Positions 56,054 through 63,461 of a stretch of DNA of 64,000 nucleotides are shown one piece after another. The position numbers and the translations under genes were made by a program. The notes beneath the pieces were generated by a model that was not told the DNA's origin, ran no database searches, and saw only the letters and a list, made by a program, of their open reading frames with translations. The DNA comes from JADLGL01 sp050184415 (lineage in GTDB: Bacteria; Pseudomonadota; Alphaproteobacteria; Rhizobiales; Kaistiaceae). How positions within the stretch are numbered: position 1 is the first letter of the stretch; the number at the start of each line of letters is the position of its first letter. Location: the NCBI GenBank assembly GCA_050184415.1, contig JBFXAJ010000016.1:18088-82087 (forward strand). The letters are read 5' to 3'.

Positions 56054-56362
56054 TCAGTCCTTCACGATCGTCACCGTGTCACCGTCGATCGTCACGGCGA
56101 ACACCGAGATCGGATCGTCCGCCGGGTCTTCGACCACGGCGCCCGTCCGGATGTCGAAACGGCTGAAATGCCAGGGGCATACGATCGTATCGCCATCGAG
56201 CTCGCCGTCCGCCAGGGGCGCCCCCTCATGAGTGCATTCGCCGCCGAAGGCGAAGCACTGATTGCCGCGGCGCACCAGCACGGCGTCCTGCCCGCCGATC
56301 GTAATCGGCCTCAGCGTGTCTTCCGGAATCTCGCTGAGTCTGAGGATCAACTCGGCCTTCAT
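56054..56362 (-). CDS. Rieske-type 2Fe-2S ferredoxin
   Basis: A 102-residue soluble Rieske protein. The cluster ligands are in CTHEGAPL near residues 42-49 and CPWHFSRFD near 62-70, as in BphF/NirD-like small ferredoxins. The ATG at 56362 gives the family start MKAELILRLSEIPE; the longer frame lacks conservation. Such proteins carry electrons to Rieske oxygenases or act as nitrite-reductase small subunits, but no oxygenase or reductase lies next to it. The fatty acid desaturase 417 bases upstream is a possible but unproven electron acceptor. Confidence 0.88.
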   Translation of the reverse strand: MKAELILRLSEIPEDTLRPITIGGQDAVLVRRGNQCFAFGGECTHEGAPLADGELDGDTIVCPWHFSRFDIRTGAVVEDPADDPISVFAVTIDGDTVTIVKD

Positions 56363-56778
56363 CGCCCACCCGCTTGTCGAGACGGCCAAGGGTAGCGCAA
56401 AGGGGCGGAGGGGCGTCAACCGCGGGGGCATTGGGGCGGGCCGGGGAGTGCCGGCAGGCAAACGCCCCGGCACGGCCTGTCAAGCTGGCATTCGCCAGCC
56501 CGACACACACTCCGCTTGAACCCCCGCCGGAGGGGAGAGCCTGCCCTCGGCCACGACCCGAGGGTCGAACGGGCGCAGCCCTGTCGGGTGGGGGGCTGGG
56601 ACCATCGATAAGCGGCGGCGAACCTCGGCCAACGCCGCGAGTCCCACCGAAGCTTGCTCCTTGCAGTCGCAATCTTCCGCCTCCCCACGAGGCGGAGGCT
56701 CGAGCGGAGCTTGGGAATGGACTGTGCCTCGCTGGCGTGGAGGCACGGCTGTGCTCGCCTCCACGCTCTCCGGCGAGG
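56363..56778. repeat. Gene-free stretch rich in RIME-like repeats
   Basis: No gene is seen. 56523-56600 carries a CCCCGCCGGAGGGG palindrome and TCGAACGGGCGCAGCCCTGTCGGGTGGGGGG. 56644-56693 is the near-identical partner of 28831-28880, followed by CTCCCCACGAGGCGGAG. The stretch lies between the desaturase (stop at 56779) and the Rieske gene, both on the minus strand, so it should also hold the Rieske promoter. Confidence 0.65.
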
Positions 56779-57963
56779 CTAAGCCGGCAGCGGCACCTTG
56801 GCGCTTACGCGCTCGATCAGCATGCGGTGGGCGCGGTCGACAATGTCATCGAGCGATTTCGTCTTGGCGAGGACCGCCGCGGCGCGGGCGTGGATTTCGG
56901 CCCGGCTCGGCAGGTGCGGAAGATGGATCGTACCGATCAGCTCCGCCGCCTTGTCGCGCGCGCCGGCCAGCGCGTGCTTCAGCTCCGCGAAGGTATGAGC
57001 CTGCTCGGCGACGGCGGCCTTGATGGTCTTGACGATATGATCGAGGTCGAAGGTCGAGACCACCTCCGCCGCAGCCCTTTCGATGGTGCGCGAGCCCAGC
57101 TTCTGCTCGTTCTTCAGCACGGCTTCCGGCGGCATCTTGAGGTCCCAGACGATGCCGACGAACGAGAGGCCCTTCAGCACGTAGTAGGTCGGGTCCCACT
57201 CCCACCAACGAAAACCCTGGCGAACGCTCGACTGGAAGGCGTGATGGTTGTTGTGCCAGCCCTCGCCCATGCAGAAGAAGGCGAGCCAGACATTGTTGCG
57301 GCTGTCGTCGCCGGTGACGTAGCGCTTGCGGCCGAACACATGCGCCACCGAGTTGATGGCGAAGGTCGCGTGATAGACGAGCACCGTGCTCCACACGAAG
57401 CCGACGACGAGGCCGGGCCAGCCGGCGATGACGAAGCAGAGCGCGCCGACAACGAGCGCCGGAAACAGCTCGAAGCGGTCGAGCCAGCGCAGCTCGGGAT
57501 ACTTCGCGAGGTCCGCGACCTTCACCTCGTCATAGGTCTCGTGCCGCGGCGTGAACATCCAGCCGACATGCGAGAACCAGAAGCCCTTGTGGCGCGGCGA
57601 ATGAGTATCTTCTGGCGTATCGGAATGGAGGTGGTGGTGCCGGTGCTTCTGCGCCCACCACAGCACGCTCTTCTGCGCGCTCGACTGGGCGAGGAAGGCG
57701 AGCACGAACTGGAAGACGCGGCTCGTCGAATAGGCACGGTGCGAGAAGTAGCGGTGGTAGCCGGCGCCGATCGCGAAGATGCGCAGGAAATAGAGCGCCA
57801 CCATGATCACCAGCGCCTCGACGGTGACGCCGGTGAAGATCGCGGCGAAGGCCGCGAGGTGGATCAGGAGGAACGGGATCGTGGACGGGTAGATGATGTC
57901 GTCGTGGCCGTCATCCGCCGCCATGGCAGCCGAGGTTGCTCGGTCCGCCGCTCGCATTGCCAC
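56779..57963 (-). CDS. Membrane acyl-CoA/fatty acid desaturase (delta-9 type)
   Basis: A 394-residue di-iron membrane desaturase. Histidine boxes are HRYFSH near residues 71-76, HRHHHLHSD near 107-115 and HNNHHAFQSS near 237-246, the pattern of acyl-CoA delta-9 desaturases. Four membrane segments surround them. About 100 residues of helical C-terminal extension follow, without a cytochrome b5 domain, so electrons must come from a separate carrier. The GTG at 57963 has AAGGAG nine bases upstream; an ATG two codons later is the alternative. It diverges from the guanidine operon. Confidence 0.87.
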   Translation of the reverse strand: MAMRAADRATSAAMAADDGHDDIIYPSTIPFLLIHLAAFAAIFTGVTVEALVIMVALYFLRIFAIGAGYHRYFSHRAYSTSRVFQFVLAFLAQSSAQKSVLWWAQKHRHHHLHSDTPEDTHSPRHKGFWFSHVGWMFTPRHETYDEVKVADLAKYPELRWLDRFELFPALVVGALCFVIAGWPGLVVGFVWSTVLVYHATFAINSVAHVFGRKRYVTGDDSRNNVWLAFFCMGEGWHNNHHAFQSSVRQGFRWWEWDPTYYVLKGLSFVGIVWDLKMPPEAVLKNEQKLGSRTIERAAAEVVSTFDLDHIVKTIKAAVAEQAHTFAELKHALAGARDKAAELIGTIHLPHLPSRAEIHARAAAVLAKTKSLDDIVDRAHRMLIERVSAKVPLPA

Positions 57964-58118
57964 GTGAATCTGCTCCTTCGTCCCAGCCACCGCAGAAATT
58001 GGGCCCTTCGCAACCCGTGGACAAGTGGCCGAAGCGCCTCCGCCGCGTTTTTAGGCAGCTGCCTTTCGTCGCGGCATACATCGCAGGCGGATTGCCGCGT
58101 CTCGCATCGCCTACGCGC

Positions 58119-58134
58119 TGGCACGAGCCCTGCA
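58119..58134 (+). promoter_or_regulatory. Sigma-54 (RpoN) -24/-12 promoter
   Basis: TGGCACG-AGCC-CTGCA, one base from the TGGCACR-N4-TTGCW consensus, with GG and GC elements at the right spacing. The predicted start site near 58145 is about ten bases before the guanidine-I riboswitch. It implies nitrogen control through an NtrC-type activator; no activator site was identified. Confidence 0.65.
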
Positions 58135-58155
58135 TCCTGGCAATGCGTGCAGCGC

Positions 58156-58262
58156 GTCTAGGGTTCCGGCCGAAGCGACCTCTCCCCCGCTTCCGGTGCT
58201 GGTCCGAGAGATGCGGGTCCGGGCAACCGGATTACACGGCGGGGCAAAATCCCGGGAGGCTC
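58156..58262 (+). ncRNA. Guanidine-I (ykkC) riboswitch
   Basis: The conserved segments of the ykkC class 1 aptamer occur in order: CTAGGGTTCCG near 58158, CTGGTCCGAGAG near 58198-58210, and ACACGGCGGGGC-AAAATCCCGGGAGGC near 58234-58260. These form P1, P2 and the guanidine pocket. The 3' end CCCGGGAGGC is also the left arm of the following terminator, so guanidine binding should block termination and switch the operon on. Confidence 0.9.
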
Positions 58263-58308
58263 CTGCACCACGGTTTGCCTTGGCGGACCGGCCTCCCGGG
58301 TTCTTTTT
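58251..58308 (+). terminator. Riboswitch expression platform terminator
   Basis: CCCGGGAGGC (58251-58260) pairs with GCCTCCCGGG (58291-58300), followed by TTCTTTTT. The left arm is shared with the aptamer. The 30-base loop can fold again through CCA...TGG. SBP translation starts 38 bases after the T-run. Confidence 0.85.
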
Positions 58309-58346
58309 CCCGCTGAACGGCCGGTCCGGCACAACAGGAGATGGAC

Positions 58347-59420
58347 ATGCGCCGCGCCCGCCTCGCTCTTTCCGCCCTTGCCTTATCCGCGGCTGCCCTC
58401 ATTCCGATGACGTCGGTCGAGGCGCAGCAGCGAACGAGCTTCTCCGTCTGCTGGTCGATCTATGTCGGGTGGATGCCGTGGGGCTACATCGACGATTCCG
58501 GCATCATGGACCGCTGGGCCGAGAAATACGGCATCGAGATCGACATCGTGCAGATCAACGACTACGTCGAATCGATCAACCAGTACACGGCCGGCGCCTA
58601 TGACGGCTGCTCCATGACCAACATGGACGGGCTCTCGATCCCGGCCGGCGGCGGCGTCGACACCACCGCGCTCATCATCGGCGATTTCTCGAACGGCAAT
58701 GACGGCGTCATCCTCAAGGGCGCCACCGAGCTCGCCGCCATCGCCGGGCAGGACGTCCACCTCGTCGAGCTCTCGGTCTCGCACTATCTGCTGGCGCGTG
58801 GCCTCGACAGCGTCGGCCTGACGGAGCGCGACCTCCGCGTCGTGAACACGTCGGATGCCGACCTCGTCGCCGCCTTCCAGACGCCGGGCGTGACCGCGAC
58901 CGTCACCTGGAACCCCCTCCTCTCCGAGATCCTGACCACCAATTCAGACGCCCACCTCGTGTTCGATTCGTCGCAGATTCCCGGCGAGATCATCGACATC
59001 ATGATGGTGAACACCGACGTGCTCGCGGAGAACCCGGACTTCGGCAAGGCGCTGGTCGGTGCCTGGTACGAGGCGATGGCGCTGATGGCCAGCGACACCC
59101 CCGAAGGCATCGCCGCCCGCGAGGCGATGGCCGCGGCCGCCGGCACCGACCTTGCCGGCTTCGACGCCCAGCTCGCCACCACGGAGATGTTCTACGACCC
59201 GGCGGAAGCGGTTGCGTTCACCAACAGCCCCGAGCTGCCGACCACGATGGACTACGTCCGGAGCTTCCTGTTCGACCACGGCATCCTCGGCGTCGGCGCC
59301 CCGAACCCGGACTTCGTCGGCATCGCCTTCGCGGACGGCACAATCCTCGGCGACGCTAACAACGTGAAGCTGCGGTTCGACCCGACCTACATGCAGATGG
59401 CGGTCGACGGGGTCCTGTGA
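58347..59420 (+). CDS. ABC transporter substrate-binding protein (NitT/TauT type), guanidine operon
   Basis: A 357-residue periplasmic binding protein with a Sec signal peptide (MRRARLALSALALSAAALIP, ending SVEA) and the NMT1/THI5-like fold: SVCWSIYVGWMPWGYIDDSG near residues 34-53, NQYTAGAYDGCSMTNMDGL near 77-95, VTWNPLLSEIL near 192-202. Riboswitch control and the downstream guanidine hydrolase suggest guanidine, or a compound giving guanidine, as ligand. Of two ATGs, the second (58347) is six bases after AGGAG and is chosen. Its stop overlaps the permease start (GTGA). Confidence 0.88.
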   Translation: MRRARLALSALALSAAALIPMTSVEAQQRTSFSVCWSIYVGWMPWGYIDDSGIMDRWAEKYGIEIDIVQINDYVESINQYTAGAYDGCSMTNMDGLSIPAGGGVDTTALIIGDFSNGNDGVILKGATELAAIAGQDVHLVELSVSHYLLARGLDSVGLTERDLRVVNTSDADLVAAFQTPGVTATVTWNPLLSEILTTNSDAHLVFDSSQIPGEIIDIMMVNTDVLAENPDFGKALVGAWYEAMALMASDTPEGIAAREAMAAAAGTDLAGFDAQLATTEMFYDPAEAVAFTNSPELPTTMDYVRSFLFDHGILGVGAPNPDFVGIAFADGTILGDANNVKLRFDPTYMQMAVDGVL

Positions 59421-60313
59421 CCGCGATCGAATCCAGAGCGGCGCCGGAGGTGACCAGCGCGGTTGCACCGCGCCGTCCCCGTCGGCGCCGGCCACGCGCG
59501 GTCAACCGGAAGCCGGCGCGGGCGACCGCGCTCTTCCTCGGCTTCCTGCCGTTCCTGCTGATCGTCGTCGTCTACGCCATCGCGAGCGGCAACCGCCTCG
59601 CCGACAATCCGGCCGACAAGCTGCTGCCGTCGCTGTCGTCGATGGCGCAGGCGTTCTGGACCATGGCGGCGGTCCCGGACGTCCGGACCGGCGAGCTTCT
59701 CCTATGGGTCGACACGGCCGCGAGCCTAACGCGGCTCGCGATCGGCGTCGGCATCTCGGCATTCCTCGCGCTCTGCCTCGGCATCGCGATCGGCTTCCTG
59801 CCCTTTGCCCGCGCCGTCCTCGCGCCGGTCGTCGCCGCGATCTCGCTGATCCCGCCGCTCGCGATCCTGCCGATCCTCTTCATCACCTTCGGCCTCGGCG
59901 AGACCGCCAAGATCGCGCTCATCGTCATCGGGATCGCGCCGATCATGGTCCGCAGCATCGCGAGATCGATGAGTGAGATCCCGGAGGAACAGATCATCAA
60001 GGCCGAGACGCTCGGCGCCACCACCTGGCAGATGGTCACGCGCATCGCGATCCCGCAGGCCCTGCCGCCGCTGTTCAACGTGACGCGGCTGTCGCTCGGC
60101 CCGGCCTGGATCTTCCTCATCTCGGCCGAAGCGATCGCGGCGACCAGCGGGCTCGGCTACCGCATCTTCCTCGTCCGCCGCTACCTCTCGATGGACATAA
60201 TCCTCCCCTATGTCGCCTGGATCACCCTCCTCGCCTTCCTGATCGACCTTGTGCTGCGGTCGGCGTCGGCGCGGCTCTTCCGCTGGGCGTATCCCAAGGG
60301 GAGCGGGCTATGA
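59417..60313 (+). CDS. ABC transporter permease (NitT/TauT type), guanidine operon
   Basis: A 298-residue inner membrane permease with an Arg-rich cytosolic N-terminus, then about six membrane segments and the BPD_transp_1 domain. The EAA loop, EEQIIKAETLGATTWQMVTRI, lies near residues 192-212. It starts with GTG, overlapping the binding-protein stop by four bases. With the ATPase it should form a 2+2 importer delivering the riboswitch-linked ligand. The gap to the ATPase gene is enlarged to 253 bases by a palindromic repeat. Confidence 0.9.
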   Translation: MTAIESRAAPEVTSAVAPRRPRRRRPRAVNRKPARATALFLGFLPFLLIVVVYAIASGNRLADNPADKLLPSLSSMAQAFWTMAAVPDVRTGELLLWVDTAASLTRLAIGVGISAFLALCLGIAIGFLPFARAVLAPVVAAISLIPPLAILPILFITFGLGETAKIALIVIGIAPIMVRSIARSMSEIPEEQIIKAETLGATTWQMVTRIAIPQALPPLFNVTRLSLGPAWIFLISAEAIAATSGLGYRIFLVRRYLSMDIILPYVAWITLLAFLIDLVLRSASARLFRWAYPKGSGL

Positions 60314-60342
60314 CCGTGGCTGGACTACGGTGCCGGCTCCAC

Positions 60343-60520
60343 CTCTCCCCGGCGGGGAGAGGTGGAGCCGAGCCGTCTTGGCGGCTCGGACCGGGTGAGG
60401 GGGATCCGACGCCGGTAGGGCGCACCACAGGCGCCCGAGCCCCCTCACCCTTTGGCCCTAGGCTCGCAAGCGCTCGCCAAGCGCCAAAGCCCTCTCCCCA
60501 CCGGGGCGAGGGGGAACGTG
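60343..60520. repeat. Large RIME-like palindrome inserted inside the guanidine operon
   Basis: Left end CTCTCCCCGGCGGGGAGAG, then GAGCCG-AGCCGTCTTGGCGGCTC hairpin and GGGTGAGGGGG; right half mirrors it with CCCCCTCACCC and CCCTCTCCCC-ACC-GGGGCGAGGGG. It fills the gap between permease and ATPase genes. It is non-coding and could lower expression of the distal genes or stabilise the proximal mRNA. Confidence 0.75.
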
Positions 60521-60566
60521 CCGCGTGGCTCAGGACAAACGCCACACCCACTGCGAGGCCCAGACC

Positions 60567-61352
60567 ATGAGCCGGGTCACCGTCGACGGCGTCTTCAAGT
60601 CCTATGACGACACCCCGATCCTCGAGCGCGTGAACCTCGACGTTGCGTCCGGTTCGTTCTGCGCCATCGTCGGTGCGAGCGGCTGCGGGAAGTCCACGTT
60701 CCTCCGCCTCCTCCTCAGCCAGGAGACCCCGACCCGCGGCGCGATAAGGATCGACGGCGAGGAGATCGCGCCCGAGCCGACGCCGGACCGCGGCATCGTC
60801 TTCCAGCGCTACTCGGTGTTCCCGCACCTCACGGTCTGCGGCAACCTCACGCTCGCCGCCGAGTTCCAACGCTCCCGCCTCCTCGGCCGCCTGTTCGGCG
60901 CCGCCAAGCGCCGCGAGAAGGACGCGATCGAAGACACGCTCCGGAAGATCGGCCTCTGGGATGCACGCAACCGTTATCCCGCCCAGCTCTCCGGCGGCAT
61001 GCAGCAGCGGCTCGCGATCGCGCAGGCGCTTCTGAAGAAGCCCAAGGTGCTGCTCCTCGACGAGCCGTTCGGCGCGCTCGACCCCGGCATCCGGGCCGAC
61101 ATGCACGACATCCTGCTCCGGCTGTGGGATGAGACCCGGATGACCGTCTTCATGGTCACCCACGACATCAAGGAGGCCTTCAAGCTCGCGACCCGCGTCC
61201 TCGTCTTCGACAAGGTGCGCCACGACCCGGACTATCCCGCGGCCTATGGCGCGACCATCACCTACGACCTTCAGTTGGACCGCAACCGGCGCGCGGCAGA
61301 AGCCGCCAAGGTTCAGGCAATCGTCGCCGGCGCGGCAGGGAGTGCCCATTGA
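60567..61352 (+). CDS. ABC transporter ATP-binding protein (NitT/TauT type), guanidine operon
   Basis: A 261-residue ATPase with Walker A GASGCGKSTFL near residues 36-46, Q-loop FQRYSVFPHLTVCGNLTL near 79-96, signature LSGGMQQRLAIAQAL near 140-154, Walker B VLLLDEPFGALDP near 160-172 and the H-loop FMVTHDIKEAF near 194-204. The first residues of the longer frame are not conserved, so the ATG at 60567 (GAGG nine bases upstream) is used. Its TGA overlaps the hydrolase ATG (TGATG), so import and hydrolysis are coupled. Confidence 0.92.
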   Translation: MSRVTVDGVFKSYDDTPILERVNLDVASGSFCAIVGASGCGKSTFLRLLLSQETPTRGAIRIDGEEIAPEPTPDRGIVFQRYSVFPHLTVCGNLTLAAEFQRSRLLGRLFGAAKRREKDAIEDTLRKIGLWDARNRYPAQLSGGMQQRLAIAQALLKKPKVLLLDEPFGALDPGIRADMHDILLRLWDETRMTVFMVTHDIKEAFKLATRVLVFDKVRHDPDYPAAYGATITYDLQLDRNRRAAEAAKVQAIVAGAAGSAH

Positions 61353-62569
61353 TGCGCATCACGACTACGACCACGCGGACGCGACGGCTCGCCGAGCGCA
61401 AAGCCCGCCGCCACCATCCCGACTTCGACAAGCTGCAGATGCGCGGCTGGAAGGCCGCGGTGCAGGAGGGGACGCTGCCGGAGGACGCCTGGAAGAAGGA
61501 GCGGCAATGGGCGCTCCGCATGGGCCTCACCGGCGCGGACTCGCTGACCGACAAGACCATTCCGACCTTCGCGCGTGGAGAACTCCCGCACTATGCGGGC
61601 ATCAACACCTTCCTCAAGGCGCCCTATGTCGAGGACGCCACCCAGGTCGGCCGCTACGACGCCGCGGTCATGGGCATCCCCTTCGACGGTGGCACCACCT
61701 ACCGGCCCGGCACCCGCTTCGGGCCGCAGGGCGTCCGCCGCATCTCGGCGCTCTACACGCCATACAATTATGAGATGGGGATCGACCTCCGCGAGCAGAT
61801 GACGCTCTGCGACGTCGGCGACGTTTTCACGATCCCCGCCAACATCGAGAAGAGTTTTGACCAGATCTCCCGGGCGGTGAGCCACGTGTTCTCGTCCGGC
61901 GCCCTGCCGATCATGATCGGCGGCGACCATTCCATCGGCTTCCCCTGCGTCCGCGGCATCGCGGAGTGCACGTCGAAGCGCATCGGCATCGTCCATTTCG
62001 ACCGCCATATCGACATCCAGGAGAAGGATCTCGACGAGCGGATGCACACCACGCCGTGGTTCCACGCCACCAACATGCCGAACGTGCCGGCAACGAACCT
62101 CGTGCAGATCGGCATCGGCGGCTGGCAGGTCCCGCGCGAGGGCGTGAAGGTCGCGCGCGAGCGCAACACCAACATCCTCACCATCCGCGACGTCGAGGAG
62201 CTTGGCATCGACAAGACCGCCGAGATCGCCCTCGAGCTCGCCTGGAAGGACGCCGACGCCGTCTACATCTCCTTCGACATCGACTCGGTGGATTGCGGCT
62301 TCGTCCCGGGCACGGGCTGGCCCGAACCGGGCGGCTTCCTCCCACGCGAGGCGCTGGCGCTGGTCGGCAAGGTCGCCGCCGAGGGGCTGTGCGGCCTCGA
62401 GGTCGTGGAAGTCTCGCCGCCCTACGATACCTCCGACATCACGGCGCTGCTCGCGACGCGCGTCATTGTCGACGTCCTCGGCAGCATGGTGTCGAGCGGC
62501 AAGCTCGGGAAGCACCGCGCCATCATCGACAAGCCGGTCGCGATCCCGGCCGGGCCGGATCTCGCCTGA
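61352..62569 (+). CDS. gdmH: Guanidine hydrolase (GdmH-type ureohydrolase)
   Basis: A 405-residue ureohydrolase (arginase/agmatinase fold). Metal ligands are H193 in GGDHS, D217, H219 and D221 in HFDRHIDIQE, and D309 and D311 in SFDIDSVD. The unusual FDRHID (agmatinases have FDAHxD), KDLDERMHTTPWFHATN near 225-241 and an extended N-terminus of about 80 residues are features recalled from the nickel-dependent guanidine hydrolase of Synechocystis. It should split guanidine into urea and ammonia. The riboswitch upstream supports this over agmatinase. No HypA/HypB-like nickel chaperone is present; the next gene is His-rich. Confidence 0.88.
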   Translation: MRITTTTTRTRRLAERKARRHHPDFDKLQMRGWKAAVQEGTLPEDAWKKERQWALRMGLTGADSLTDKTIPTFARGELPHYAGINTFLKAPYVEDATQVGRYDAAVMGIPFDGGTTYRPGTRFGPQGVRRISALYTPYNYEMGIDLREQMTLCDVGDVFTIPANIEKSFDQISRAVSHVFSSGALPIMIGGDHSIGFPCVRGIAECTSKRIGIVHFDRHIDIQEKDLDERMHTTPWFHATNMPNVPATNLVQIGIGGWQVPREGVKVARERNTNILTIRDVEELGIDKTAEIALELAWKDADAVYISFDIDSVDCGFVPGTGWPEPGGFLPREALALVGKVAAEGLCGLEVVEVSPPYDTSDITALLATRVIVDVLGSMVSSGKLGKHRAIIDKPVAIPAGPDLA

Positions 62570-62589
62570 TGGAGCCGTTGGTGGCGACC

Positions 62590-62780
62590 CCGCAGGGAGC
62601 ACGGCGTCCCCCGATGTCGAGGAACTTCAAAGCAACCTCGTTCCCGGCCTTGGGCCGGGACCCATTGGCGGGGCCGCAATTGCCGCGAGGCCATTGGACC
62701 CCGGGTCAAGCCTGGGGAGGTGTCCGTGGTTGGTCCGCACAGAGCGCAGAGATTGTCGATCGTTGCGAGGCCCAATGGCG
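62590..62780. repeat. Dispersed palindromic repeat downstream of gdmH
   Basis: Hairpin TCCCGGCC-TTG-GGCCGGGA at 62642-62660 and CCCCGGG-TCAAG-CCTGGGG at 62699-62717, flanked by inverted CCCATTGG/CCAATGG sequences. It looks like another rhizobial intergenic element and lies between gdmH and the His-rich gene. Confidence 0.6.
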
Positions 62781-62858
62781 CGGCTAGATCGCCCGGAATG
62801 GCACCAGGGAAACGCGCGCCCCAACAGGGCTCGGGAGGAGGTGCGCCGAGATACCGGC

Positions 62859-63320
62859 GTGCCATCCCATCCCCATCTGCACGCCCATCGCCCTCACCAC
62901 CATCACGACGACGGCCACCACCACCTTGGACCGGGCCACAACGACCCGATCCTCCACGAGCTGCATTCGCATCTTCATGGTGAAGGCGCACGCGAGGATC
63001 TCAAGGCGCTCGCTGTGCAGTTCATCGACGGCTTCCGCGCCGCCGAAGACAAGCAGAGCTTCCTCCGCCTCGCCGGCGTGCCTGATCAGCTCCCCGGCGA
63101 GGACGGCCTCGCGCGCCGGCTGGTCGACATCACGATCTCCGACGGCTTCCAGGTCGCGACGGCCTCGCCCGGCTTCGGATCCCGCGAGCTGGTCTACCTC
63201 CCCTTCCCCGGCTCGATGATCGAAGGACGGACGAAGCTGACCTTCGTCTATGTCTCGCTGACCGGGCGAACGGACGTCGATCTCGTCGAGTTCCTCGCGG
63301 CGCGATTCTCGACTGCGTGA
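62859..63320 (+). CDS. Histidine-rich protein, putative metal (nickel) handling factor
   Basis: Family not firmly recognised. From the GTG chosen, 153 residues: the first 43 contain 16 histidines (HPHLHAHRPHHHHDDGHHH, then GHNDPILHELHSHLHGEG), a likely metal-binding tail. The remaining 110 form a compact domain: EDLKALAVQFIDGFRAAEDK, LVDITISDGFQVATASPGFG, ELVYLPFPGSMIEGRTKLTF, VDLVEFLAARF. There is no signal peptide. It follows gdmH, a nickel-type enzyme, in the same direction, so delivery or storage of nickel is a reasonable guess. The start is uncertain: in-frame GTG at 62841 and ATG at 62775 also exist, but the ATG lies in the repeat. Confidence 0.7.
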   Translation: MPSHPHLHAHRPHHHHDDGHHHLGPGHNDPILHELHSHLHGEGAREDLKALAVQFIDGFRAAEDKQSFLRLAGVPDQLPGEDGLARRLVDITISDGFQVATASPGFGSRELVYLPFPGSMIEGRTKLTFVYVSLTGRTDVDLVEFLAARFSTA

Positions 63321-63376
63321 GTTCGCGGGCGCGGGTGGACCTTGCCCGCGCTGAAAAAACCTCTCGAAAACCGAAG

Positions 63377-63428
63377 GGCGGACTGGCAGAAGCAGCGCGG
63401 CGTGCCCAGATAGGGCGCGCCAGCCGCC
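63377..63428 (+). promoter_or_regulatory. Structured 5' leader of the TerC gene
   Basis: GGCGGACTGGC (63377-63387) can pair with GCCAGCCGCC (63419-63428) with one bulged A, and inside it GGCGTGCCC (63399-63407) pairs with GGGCGCGCC (63413-63421) around AGATA. The two stems compete for three bases. It ends 33 bases before the TerC ATG. It does not show the conserved loops of the yybP-ykoY manganese riboswitch. Confidence 0.45.
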
Positions 63429-63461
63429 ACAGCCTTATCCGCAAAAGAGAGAGCCTCGCCG

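Noticed and set aside
61352..62569. Agmatinase or arginase as the function of the ureohydrolase
   Set aside because: FDRHID in place of FDAHxD, the long N-terminus and the guanidine riboswitch fit guanidine hydrolase better.
63321..63461. yybP-ykoY manganese riboswitch before the TerC gene
   Set aside because: Stems are present, but the conserved loop sequences of that class were not found.
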